Assembly (NCBI GenBank): GCA_015060865.1
Contig: SUXS01000011.1
Location: forward strand, 56,303-120,302
Source: Bacteroidales bacterium
GTDB lineage: Bacteria > Bacteroidota > Bacteroidia > Bacteroidales > Bacteroidaceae
Reading direction: 5' to 3'
DNA: 64,000 nucleotides
Part shown: piece after piece, positions 18,938 to 26,565 of the stretch
Position numbering within the stretch: position 1 is the stretch's first letter
Layout of the letters: each line of letters begins with the position of its first letter
Notes under the pieces: model-generated
The model's database searches: none
What the model saw: the letters and a program-made list of their open reading frames with translations, nothing else
Told to the model about the DNA's origin: nothing
Position numbers and translations under genes: made by a program

Positions 18938-19065
18938 ACGTGAGTTCGATATAAGGATTATTCATAACAAGCCTATTGTGAGCGCATTGCAAACTCCCCC
19001 TCTATAAACAGAGGGACGGTTAGTTAGGTGTTTACAACTAATAGTTTCTTATATCGAACTCACGT
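18938..19065. mobile_element. 128-bp MITE with IS982-type terminal inverted repeats
   Basis: Perfect 18-bp terminal inverted repeats acgtgagttcgatataag (18938-18955 and the complement at 19048-19065) are flanked by a 6-bp direct duplication tattta (18932-18937 and 19066-19071). The inside has no ORF but carries small hairpins (ccctct/agaggg). The same 18-bp end occurs at 26223-26240, directly before an IS982-family transposase remnant, so the element is probably a non-autonomous derivative of that IS. Confidence 0.85.
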
Positions 19066-19089
19066 TATTTAAGGTTTACAAGTAAAAAG

Positions 19090-19122
19090 AATAAGCGGGT
19101 ACGCGACGCGTACCCGCTTATT
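19090..19122 (-). terminator. Terminator of the sugar MFS transporter gene
   Basis: 15-bp perfect stem (aataagcgggtacgc and its complement) with a gac loop. The minus-strand exit is T-rich (tctttttac). It lies just after the MFS gene stop. Confidence 0.9.
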
Positions 19123-19142
19123 TTATGCGTAGTTCGTGAATT

Positions 19143-20471
19143 TTACTCTACAGGGATGTTCTTGTTTACATTCTTGCAACCGATGAGTGAGTAGAAAAGG
19201 AGGTAGATTAGCATTCCAATAACCAACCAATAGCTATTCATGTAACCGGCTGGACTCTTGGCAATAAAGTCTTGGATGAGTGGCATGATACCACCACCTA
19301 CAACGAGCATCATGAAGATGCCTGAAGCTTGTTCGGTGTACTTGCCAAGTCCTTCAACGGCAAGATTGAAAATGGCGCCCCACATAACAGAAGTACATAA
19401 ACCGCATAGAACGAGGAATAGGCAACTGAGAGGTACTTGGAATATTGAGAAACCATCAGCGGCACTGTAGCCAGGCATATTGATTGTTATTTCTTTGGGG
19501 ATAAAAATTGCAATGAGAGTGAAAACAATGGCTGTAGAGCTTACAACAATCATTTGCGTGCGAGTTGATACTTTACCGCTGATGAGCGAACTAAGGAATC
19601 GTCCGCAAAGCATGAGTAGCCAGTATATGGCAGCAATGGCTCCTCCAGCTGCAGCACCATTGAGGACAATGCCTGCACCCTTTTCTGATGCATCGGAGAG
19701 GAAGAAGTTTACTTGTGAGGGGATACCGATCTCAATACCTACATAGAAGAAGATGGCTACGGCGCCAAGCACGAAATGGCGGAAGTTCCAAGCGCTGTGC
19801 TCGTACTTCACATTCTTGCCACGACCCAGTGCGGGCTCGGGAATGGCCACGAAGCTGATGATGAGGAATGCCAGGGCAAATACACCCATGCCGATGAAGA
19901 GTAAGGGAGCCACATCACTCATGCTGGTCTTGTCGGTTACGGTACCCACCAATACACCAACTAGAAGTGGGGTGAGCGTACCTGAGAGAGAGTTGAGTGT
20001 ACCGCCAGTCTGTACCAGCTGGTTACCCTTGTTGCCGCCACCACCAAGGAGGTTGAGCATGGGATTCACCACGGTATTGAGCATACATACGCAGAAACCG
20101 CAGATGAAGGCACCGAGCAGGTAGATGATGAGGTTGAGCGCTACGGCCTGTCCGCCAACGCTGAACACGGCGATGTCGGCACCGAAGATGCTGCTGAGGT
20201 ACTGCACCAGCAAGCCGATGAAACCTACGGCCAAGGCAATGAGGGAGGTCTTCTTGTAACCTACCGAGATGAGCATCTTGCCCGCAGGGATACCCATGAA
20301 GAGGTAGGCGGCAAAGTTCATCATGTTACCCATCATGCCGGCCCACTCATAGGTGTAGCCCCAAATAGTACCAAACGGCGCTGCCATGTTGGTGACGAAC
20401 GAGATCATCGCGAAGATGAAGAACATGGTGATAATGGCCACCATGTTGCCATTCTTTTTTGTTGTACTCAT
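19143..20471 (-). CDS. Sugar MFS transporter (FHS family)
   Basis: 442-residue, 12-helix major facilitator protein. The pattern FFIFAMISFVTNMAAPFGTIW, AAYLFMGIPAGKMLISVGYKKT and NTVVNPMLNLLGGGGNKGNQLVQTGGTLNSLSGTLTPLL matches the fucose-galactose-glucose:H+ symporter (FHS) group found in Bacteroidales. It is next to the galactose operon on the same strand but separated by the galK terminator, so it is probably transcribed alone. Substrate is unknown; fucose, glucose and galactose are all plausible. Confidence 0.8.
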   Translation of the reverse strand: MSTTKKNGNMVAIITMFFIFAMISFVTNMAAPFGTIWGYTYEWAGMMGNMMNFAAYLFMGIPAGKMLISVGYKKTSLIALAVGFIGLLVQYLSSIFGADIAVFSVGGQAVALNLIIYLLGAFICGFCVCMLNTVVNPMLNLLGGGGNKGNQLVQTGGTLNSLSGTLTPLLVGVLVGTVTDKTSMSDVAPLLFIGMGVFALAFLIISFVAIPEPALGRGKNVKYEHSAWNFRHFVLGAVAIFFYVGIEIGIPSQVNFFLSDASEKGAGIVLNGAAAGGAIAAIYWLLMLCGRFLSSLISGKVSTRTQMIVVSSTAIVFTLIAIFIPKEITINMPGYSAADGFSIFQVPLSCLFLVLCGLCTSVMWGAIFNLAVEGLGKYTEQASGIFMMLVVGGGIMPLIQDFIAKSPAGYMNSYWLVIGMLIYLLFYSLIGCKNVNKNIPVE

Positions 20472-20605
20472 TGTTGTTAATGTATTAATGTTTGTAAAAT
20501 TGTTCCAACTTACTGAACGTGTTGCAAAAATACACTTTTCTCACAATATTTACTAACGCCGTAATATCTTTTCTTGTTTTTTTCTTTTGATTAGGATATA
20601 AAGAA

Positions 20606-20632
20606 AGCGGATGCGCTGTGTGCGCATCCGCT
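20606..20632 (-). terminator. Terminator of the galactose operon
   Basis: Stem agcggatgcgc / gcgcatccgct with a 5-nt loop. The minus strand continues ttctttatat. It ends transcription after galK. Confidence 0.88.
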
Positions 20633-20696
20633 GGTTGCTTAATGTTTAGTGTCTGAAGTTTAATGTATAGATAGAACTCTAAACTCTAAACAAACA

Positions 20697-21860
20697 TTAG
20701 TCGAGCTTGCGTGAACCGTCGCCGATAACTACATCGTATACGAGGGGAGCGTGGCCAAACTCAGCGGTGAACTTAGCCTTGGCTGTCTCTACGAAGTTAT
20801 CGTACAACTCGTCCTTAACGAGGTTGATGGTGCAACCGCCGAAGCCACCGCCCATAACACGGCAACCTGTAACGCCACACTCCTTGGCTACCTCAGCGAG
20901 GAAGTCGAGCTCCTTGCAGCTTACTTCGTAGTCCTTGCTCATGCCCCAGTGTGTCTCGTACATCTTGGCACCTACGGTCTCGTAGTCGCCCTTCTCGAGA
21001 GCATCACAAACGGCGAGTACGCGGTCCTTCTCACCGAGAACGTACTTGGCACGACGGTAGTCTACCTCTGATACAAGAGGTCTTGCCTCTTCGAGCATCT
21101 CCCAAGATACTTCACGGAGGGTCTCGATTTCAGGATAGTTGGGCTTGAGAACCTCTACTACGTGCTCGCAAGAGCGACGACGCAAGTTGTACTCGTCACC
21201 GAGTTTGTGCTTCACGTTGGTGTTTACCAACACGAGGCGATAGCCTTCGGGCTTGAAGGGGAAGTACTCGAACTCCATAGAGCGGCAGTCGAGGCGCATG
21301 AGGCAGCCTGCCTTACCGAATACAGAAGCAAACTGGTCCATGATACCGCAGTTGCAGCCTGTGTAGTTGTGTTCTGTAGCCTGGCCTACGCGAGCGAGCT
21401 CGAACTTGTCGATCTTGCCTTCGCCGTAGATCTCGTTGAGGGCGAATGCGAATACGCTCTCGAGGGCAGCTGATGAAGACATACCTGCACCGAGGGGTAC
21501 ATCGCCAGCGAATGCTGTATCGAAGCCCTTCACCTCAACACCGCGCTTCTGCATCTCACGGCATACACCGAATACGTAGCATGCCCATGCCTCTTTCGGC
21601 TTATCCTCCTCATTGAGACCAAACTCGGTGTAAGGAGCCTCATCACGGGGATCGATGTCGATAGCGTAGGCACGTACCTTGTCAAGACCGTTGGGCTTGA
21701 TAACCATGATCATGCCTTTGTCTACTGCACCGGGGAATACGAAACCGCCGTTATAGTCGGTGTGCTCACCGATAAGGTTGATACGACCGGGAGATGCATA
21801 AGCTACACCTTCTGTACCGAATTTCAATTTGAATTGTTCTTTTACAAAAACTTTGTCCAT
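20697..21860 (-). CDS. galK: Galactokinase
   Basis: 387-residue GHMP kinase that phosphorylates alpha-D-galactose at C1, the entry step of the Leloir pathway. The signature GRINLIGEHTDYNGG is at about residues 25-39, the phosphate-binding loop GDVPLGAGMSSSAALE near 115-130, and the third motif RVMGGGFGGCTI near 340. It is the last gene of a galM - sugar transporter - galK operon, so uptake, mutarotation and phosphorylation are coupled. galT and galE are not in the window. Confidence 0.96.
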   Translation of the reverse strand: MDKVFVKEQFKLKFGTEGVAYASPGRINLIGEHTDYNGGFVFPGAVDKGMIMVIKPNGLDKVRAYAIDIDPRDEAPYTEFGLNEEDKPKEAWACYVFGVCREMQKRGVEVKGFDTAFAGDVPLGAGMSSSAALESVFAFALNEIYGEGKIDKFELARVGQATEHNYTGCNCGIMDQFASVFGKAGCLMRLDCRSMEFEYFPFKPEGYRLVLVNTNVKHKLGDEYNLRRRSCEHVVEVLKPNYPEIETLREVSWEMLEEARPLVSEVDYRRAKYVLGEKDRVLAVCDALEKGDYETVGAKMYETHWGMSKDYEVSCKELDFLAEVAKECGVTGCRVMGGGFGGCTINLVKDELYDNFVETAKAKFTAEFGHAPLVYDVVIGDGSRKLD

Positions 21861-21897
21861 AGTATTTACTTTTTAATAATTGGATATAATTGGTGTT

Positions 21898-21977
21898 TTT
21901 TATTAATTGAAAATTAAAAATTGAGAATTGAAAATTAATAGCAAACTGCATTATCCATTGTCAATTCTCAATTATCC
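21898..21977. repeat. A+T-rich short-period repeat (gaaaattgaaaattg family) between the sugar transporter and galK
   Basis: The 128-bp gap contains repeated variants of attgaaaatt/attgagaatt, then the inverse ttgtcaattctcaattatcc, giving a weak inverted repeat. The related word aattgacaattgac occurs inside gcvPB at 53343-53374. Confidence 0.65.
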
Positions 21978-21988
21978 ATTAAGTACGA

Positions 21989-23215
21989 TTACTTCAAACC
22001 TACCTTTGAACCCTTCCAGCAGAACCAGAGAACGTAGAGGTAGTAGATGAACATCATGGCGATAGCATAACCTACGCCGAGACTGGGGTTGTCAACTACG
22101 AGACCCATGAGCGGAGTCAAGGTAGCAGCACCTACAACACCGAGATTGATGATACCAGATGCAGACTTGGTGTGGGGGCCGAGCTCTTGCAGACCGAGGT
22201 TGAATACCAAGGGCCACATTACAGAGTGGAACAAACCGGCTGCCAACATGCAGTATACTGAAGCCATGCCATTGAGCATGAAGCTGATACCTACGCAAAG
22301 AGCACCACCTGCCAAGCAGAAAGTAAGGATAGCGCGGGGCTGGAACTTGCTGAGCACGGCAGCACCGATGAAGCGGCCTACCATCATGCCACCCCAATAC
22401 AACCACAGGTAGTCAGTGGCCTTGCCGGGCAGTGTGGGGTCGGCCTTGAAGTATGCGGGAAGCATAGAGGGGATACCAATCTCAAGACCCATGTACATGA
22501 AGATGGCGAGGGCGCCCAACCATACGTGGGGATACTTGAACACGCTGCTCTTGTACTCCTTCACTACGCCTGTAGCCTCAGCAGCCTGCTCTTCTTCCTT
22601 GATTTCGGGGAGCTTCAGGAACACGAGGATTACGCAAAGCAGCAGAGTGAAGATACCCAAGCCCAGGTAGGGCGCGGGCACTGCAGCGGGAGTGGGAATC
22701 TGGCCAGCGATAATCACTGAACCGATGAAGATAGGAGCCAGTGTGGTAGCTACAGAGTTGAGCGCCTGTGACAGAGTCATGCGGAAAGCACCTTTCTCAG
22801 GAGCACCGAGCACCATTACATAGGGGTTGGCCACAAGCTGCAGCATCACGATACCGAGAGCTACAACGAACATGCTACCCAAGAAATAGGCATACACGAC
22901 AGCGGTGCTGGCATCGAGGTTAGATGAGATGGCAGCCCAGTTGATGATGAAGCCGATACCTACTACGGCCAAGCCGAGGATAAGGGTCTTCTTGTAGCCA
23001 ATCTTGCTCATCATGAATCCGAAGGGGATTGACAATGCATAGGCGCCATAGAAAGCGGTGTTTACCAACTGGCCCTGAGCATCGCTCAGCTTGAAGGCCT
23101 CTTTACAGAACTCAATCATTGAGTTGTTCATCGTGGTAACGAAGCCGATGAGGAAACATACGGCAATCACGATGATGAGTGCGAACGTGTAGTTCGGTGT
23201 TTGTTTTTGGTTCAT
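21989..23215 (-). CDS. Glucose/galactose MFS transporter
   Basis: 408-residue, 12-helix transporter of the FHS group (GluP/GlcP-like). Markers are MNNSMIEFCKEAFKLSDAQGQLVNTAFYGAYA, FMMSKIGYKKTL and VANPYVMVLGAPEKGAFRMTLSQALNSV. It sits between galM and galK on one strand with short gaps, so galactose or glucose import is the most likely role. It differs from the FHS transporter at 19143-20471, which has a Gly-rich NLLGGGGNKG loop instead. Confidence 0.88.
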   Translation of the reverse strand: MNQKQTPNYTFALIIVIAVCFLIGFVTTMNNSMIEFCKEAFKLSDAQGQLVNTAFYGAYALSIPFGFMMSKIGYKKTLILGLAVVGIGFIINWAAISSNLDASTAVVYAYFLGSMFVVALGIVMLQLVANPYVMVLGAPEKGAFRMTLSQALNSVATTLAPIFIGSVIIAGQIPTPAAVPAPYLGLGIFTLLLCVILVFLKLPEIKEEEQAAEATGVVKEYKSSVFKYPHVWLGALAIFMYMGLEIGIPSMLPAYFKADPTLPGKATDYLWLYWGGMMVGRFIGAAVLSKFQPRAILTFCLAGGALCVGISFMLNGMASVYCMLAAGLFHSVMWPLVFNLGLQELGPHTKSASGIINLGVVGAATLTPLMGLVVDNPSLGVGYAIAMMFIYYLYVLWFCWKGSKVGLK

Positions 23216-23265
23216 AGTGTTTTGATGTTATTAATGATTTGTATTTCCTAAAACTCCTCAGAGAA

Positions 23266-24354
23266 TTATTCTACTCCAAACTTATACACGGTCGTCTGTG
23301 TGTATTCCTCACCGGGCTTGAGCACTACAGAGGGGAAGTGAGCCTTGTTGGGGCTATCGGGGAAGTGCTGTGCCTCGAAACAGATGGCGCTGCGCTTGGG
23401 GAAGGTAGCTCCGTGAGCACCCTCGAAACCGCTGTGCCAGTTCGATGTATATACCTGCACACCAGGCTCTGTGGTGTAGCATTCGATGACGCGCCCGCTG
23501 TTAGGCTCTACGCACTTGGCAGCAAAGCTCAGTTCGCCCGGCCAGCGCTTGTTAAGTACCCAGCAGTGGTCGTAACCTACACCAAACTTGGTCTGCTCGT
23601 GGTCTGCATCGATGCGCTCGCCCACTACGTGCGGTGTGCGGAAGTCCATCGGAGTGCCCTCCACGTGGTCGATGCGGCCGTAGGGAATAGATGTCTCGTC
23701 TACGGGGCAGTAGTGGTCGGCATTAAGTGTGAGAATATTGTTCTCCACCGAAGCGGTGTCCTTCTCGATGCCCGAGGGGCTGAAGAATGCGTGGTGGGTG
23801 AGGTTCACGATAGTGGTCTTGTCGGTGGTAGCCTTGTAGTCGATGACAAACTCATTGTCGTCGGTCAAGGTGTATACCACGGTGATGTCGAGTGTGCCGG
23901 GGAATCCCTCTTCGCCGTCGGGCGATACGTAGTGCAGCTTCACGCTGTTGGGTGCCAACACCTCAGCATCCCACACGCGGGCATGATAGCCGGTAGGACC
24001 GCCGTGCAGATGGTTGGGGCCATTGTTCACTGCCAGTGTGTACTCCTGTCCGTCGAGGGTAAACTTGCCGTGCTTGATGCGGTTGCCGTAGCGGCCGATG
24101 AGCGTGCTCAGGAAGGGTTCGGGCGATGCTATCACCTTGTCGATGGAGTCGTGGCCCTGAACCACGTTGCCCAGCTTGCCATTGCGGTCGGGCATCATGA
24201 TGGTGAGCAGTGCGCCACCGTAGTTGGTGAAGGCTACCTCGTTGCCCAGTTTGTTGGTAAGGATGAAGAGGTCGGTCTTCTTCCCATTGATATCTTTCTG
24301 AAAGTCGGCTTGCTTCAAGCCCGACACATTGTTAGGATTACAAACGTTTGACAT
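23266..24354 (-). CDS. galM: Aldose 1-epimerase (galactose mutarotase)
   Basis: 362-residue enzyme that interconverts the alpha and beta anomers of galactose and glucose, giving GalK its alpha-galactose substrate. Expected catalytic elements are present: His in NNGPNHLHGG, His in LTHHAFF, Asp in YDHCWVL and the base Glu in CFEAQHFPDSPN. The usual LTNHxYFNL motif is changed to LTHHAFFSP, which is atypical. It is the first gene of the galactose operon and is preceded by a good promoter. Confidence 0.93.
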   Translation of the reverse strand: MSNVCNPNNVSGLKQADFQKDINGKKTDLFILTNKLGNEVAFTNYGGALLTIMMPDRNGKLGNVVQGHDSIDKVIASPEPFLSTLIGRYGNRIKHGKFTLDGQEYTLAVNNGPNHLHGGPTGYHARVWDAEVLAPNSVKLHYVSPDGEEGFPGTLDITVVYTLTDDNEFVIDYKATTDKTTIVNLTHHAFFSPSGIEKDTASVENNILTLNADHYCPVDETSIPYGRIDHVEGTPMDFRTPHVVGERIDADHEQTKFGVGYDHCWVLNKRWPGELSFAAKCVEPNSGRVIECYTTEPGVQVYTSNWHSGFEGAHGATFPKRSAICFEAQHFPDSPNKAHFPSVVLKPGEEYTQTTVYKFGVE

Positions 24355-24383
24355 AGTATTTACTTTAATTTGAATTTAACACG

Positions 24384-24414
24384 CAAATTAAAGCATTATC
24401 TTTCAGATTTCAAA
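24384..24414 (-). promoter_or_regulatory. Promoter of the galactose operon
   Basis: On the minus strand TTTG (24411-24414) is followed after 19 nt by ttaatttg (24384-24391), one base off TAnnTTTG. It lies 30 nt before the galM ATG. Confidence 0.6.
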
Positions 24415-24459
24415 AGAAAAGTTTGAGAATCTGTTTTCAAAAAGTTAGAAAAAGAATAT

Positions 24460-25764
24460 TTATTCTCGGTTTTTCTTCATTTCTGCCCAGCAAGTTAGCA
24501 AATCAGCAACCACAAAGCTGCTGCCTCCCACGTAGATGAAGTCTTCGGCATCGGCCTCGGCGAGCGCGGCTTCCGTTGCTGCCTGTACGGTGGGGTAGGC
24601 AGCTCCTTGCAGGTCAAATTTTCGTGCAACTTCTTGCAAGGCAGTGCTGTTGAGAGCACGTGCCACGCTGGCTTGGCAGAAATAGTAGGTCGCCTCTTTG
24701 GGCATCAGGCGGAGTACTCCGCGTATGTCCTTGTCGTTGACCATGCCGAAGACGATGCGTAGCCGCTTGCAGGGCTGTGCCAGCAGCTGGGGCACGATGT
24801 ATTGGAATCCGCCCGTGTTGTGTCCCGTGTCGCACACCAGTCGAGGCTCTGTATGTAGCTGTTGCCAGCGCCCCATCAGTCCTGTCAGGCGGCATACGTT
24901 GGCAAATCCTCCACGCACAGCCTCCTCGCCGAGGCGGTAGCCAGCCTCCTGCAGTGCCGCAATGGCATGGAGTATGGTGTTGACGTTCTTCTCCTGGCAG
25001 TATCCGCGCAGCTCCACGCGCAGTTCTCCGTAGGGAAGCGTCTGGTAAATGTCGTAGTCCGCAGCACCTTGCTTGTTGCTCCATAAGGGTCGCTCCTGAG
25101 CAAAGGTGATGGGTGCCTGCTTGGCCTCGGCCTCGGCCTTGAATACGGGGTAGGTCTCCTCGTTGTGCTCGCCGATGATGACAGGTGTCGAGGGCTTTAT
25201 GATGCCCGCCTTCTCCGAGGCAATCTTGGCTAGCGTGTCGCCCAAGAGGCCCACGTGGTCGAAGCTGATGTTGGTGATGACTGCCAGGTCGGGGCTGATG
25301 ATGTTGGTGCAGTCGAGCCGTCCGCCCAGTCCCACCTCGATGACGGCCACGTCGACCTGCTGCTCGGCAAAGTAGAGCAGCGCCATGGCTGTGGTGAGCT
25401 CGAAGAACGAGGGGTGCAGCGGCTCGAAGAATGCGCGGTGACGGGCCACGAAGTCCACCACAAACTGCTCCTCGATGGGCACCCCATTCACACGGATGCG
25501 CTCCTTGAAGTCCACCAGATGGGGCGATGTGTAGAGTCCCACTCGATAGCCTGCCTCTTGCAGTATGGCTGCCAGCGTATGCGAGCACGAGCCCTTGCCG
25601 TTGGTGCCGCCCACATGGATGGTGCGGAATGTGCGGTGCGGATGCCCGAAATGCTCGTCCAGCGCATGGGTATTACTCAGTCCCTCCTTATAGGCTCCCT
25701 GCCCGATGTTTTGAAACAGCGGGGCGCTATTATATAAATAGGTGATGGTCTCTTGATAGGTCAT
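24460..25764 (-). CDS. folC: Bifunctional folylpolyglutamate/dihydrofolate synthase
   Basis: 434-residue Mur-ligase-family enzyme that adds glutamate to dihydropteroate and to folates, using ATP. The P-loop is HVGGTNGKGS, and SPHLVDFKERIRVNG and VGLGGRLDCTN follow in the family order. The start at 25764 (MTYQETITYLYNS) was chosen because the frame upstream has no conserved residues and runs into the -7 element at 25785-25792. It is a single gene on the minus strand, upstream of galM but with its own promoter. Confidence 0.93.
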   Translation of the reverse strand: MTYQETITYLYNSAPLFQNIGQGAYKEGLSNTHALDEHFGHPHRTFRTIHVGGTNGKGSCSHTLAAILQEAGYRVGLYTSPHLVDFKERIRVNGVPIEEQFVVDFVARHRAFFEPLHPSFFELTTAMALLYFAEQQVDVAVIEVGLGGRLDCTNIISPDLAVITNISFDHVGLLGDTLAKIASEKAGIIKPSTPVIIGEHNEETYPVFKAEAEAKQAPITFAQERPLWSNKQGAADYDIYQTLPYGELRVELRGYCQEKNVNTILHAIAALQEAGYRLGEEAVRGGFANVCRLTGLMGRWQQLHTEPRLVCDTGHNTGGFQYIVPQLLAQPCKRLRIVFGMVNDKDIRGVLRLMPKEATYYFCQASVARALNSTALQEVARKFDLQGAAYPTVQAATEAALAEADAEDFIYVGGSSFVVADLLTCWAEMKKNRE

Positions 25765-25784
25765 AGCTTCTCTAAATAGGACTG

Positions 25785-25792
25785 CAAAAGTA
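25785..25792 (-). promoter_or_regulatory. -7 promoter element of folC
   Basis: tacttttg on the minus strand matches TAnnTTTG and lies 20 nt before the chosen folC start. No clear -33 match was seen. Confidence 0.5.
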
Positions 25793-25884
25793 CACAATTT
25801 ATCCCTATTTACTCTCCGTTTTGGATGAAATTTCTGTATCGTCAACGCGAAGATTCAGTATATACGCCCCTCTTTTCTAACGAA

Positions 25885-25978
25885 AGGCTCCGTCAGTTTT
25901 ATTGAAAGCTCAGTTTTATTGAAAAGCTCCGTTAGAATTGGCGGAGCCTTGCGTTTCGCGCAGTACATGCATGTACTG
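25885..25978. repeat. Intergenic direct and inverted repeats with an 18-bp palindrome
   Basis: In the 800-bp gene-free gap between folC and dsbD, cagttttattgaaa occurs twice (25894-25907, 25911-25924) between the inverted arms aggctccg (25885-25892) and cggagcct (25942-25949). A perfect palindrome cagtacatgcatgtactg follows at 25961-25978. No ORF is convincing here. The stretch looks like transposon debris or a small structured element. Confidence 0.6.
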
Positions 25979-26097
25979 ATTCTATTGCATGTTTGTAATC
26001 ATTTCATTGCATGCATCAACCGCAAAAAAGTAGTTGATAGTTCGCAATTGATATTTTTTATGGAAGGGTGGGCGTGCTACCTTCTCTATTGGGTAAT

Positions 26098-26210
26098 GTT
26101 TATAAATGGGTTGGCAATGGCAGACATGCAGAATGGATTTTTGTACAAAACAATACCGATTTTTGTACAAATTTACATATCGAATTGCCATTGCCAACCT
26201 ATTTATAAAC
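26098..26210. mobile_element. 113-bp palindromic element with 25-bp inverted ends
   Basis: Left arm 26098-26122 and right arm 26186-26210 match as inverted repeats at 24 of 25 positions (gtttataaatgggttggcaatg...). The inside repeats gatttttgtacaaa twice. No coding capacity and no clear target duplication. It resembles a MITE unrelated to the IS982-type element 13 bp downstream. Confidence 0.6.
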
Positions 26211-26222
26211 TTTGTTATATTA

Positions 26223-26447
26223 ACGTGAGTTCGATATAAGTCAAATAGAAATGAATTCTGCAAGTTTTTTGATACACAACAGGAAAAATCAATGCTCGAA
26301 AGCTCAAAGGACGGCAAGAAGCATCGTCGTAAGCCCAACAGGTTGAGTGACGCAGAAATAATAGTCATACTCATCCATTTCCACTCAGGCGGATTCCGCT
26401 GTTTCAAACATTATTACTTGCATTATATCTGCAAGCGCATTGCTTAA
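26223..26447 (+). pseudogene. IS982-family transposase remnant with left IS end
   Basis: The 18-bp IS end acgtgagttcgatataag (26223-26240) is followed by an open frame from 26247 reading EFCKFFD, KDGKKHRRKP, LSDAEIIVILIHFHSGGFRCFKHYYLHYICKRI-type sequence in short pieces, typical of the N-terminus of IS982-family transposases. It stops at 26447 after about 65 residues, far short of the roughly 300 expected, and no right IS end is seen. This is a dead fragment that shares its end sequence with the MITE at 18938-19065. Confidence 0.8.
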
Positions 26448-26486
26448 AAACATCAAGGGTAAACTCTTTGGTGATTAAGGAAATTT

Positions 26487-26546
26487 GGCTGCGCCTCGGA
26501 AAAATGCAAGATAACTTGCTTTTTCGCTCGCCTTGCACTAATTTTG
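26487..26546 (+). promoter_or_regulatory. Hairpin-promoter cassette upstream of dsbD
   Basis: The order is gcctcgga, a hairpin (aaatgcaag-ataa-cttgctttt), cgctcgccttgcac, and the -7 element taattttg (26539-26546). A cttg at 26515-26518 stands at the -33 position with a 20-nt spacer. The same arrangement occurs on the minus strand upstream of purM. Confidence 0.65.
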
Positions 26547-26565
26547 CAAGAAATTTAACCAATTA

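Noticed and set aside
17682..18992. 436-residue open frame opposite the mscS-like gene
   Set aside because: It is His/Glu/Gly-rich with no domain, and is the antisense of a GC3-rich conserved gene, where long spurious frames are expected.
23239..24351. 370-residue open frame opposite galM
   Set aside because: Antisense of a clear galM; Val/Cys/His-rich and without any recognisable motif.
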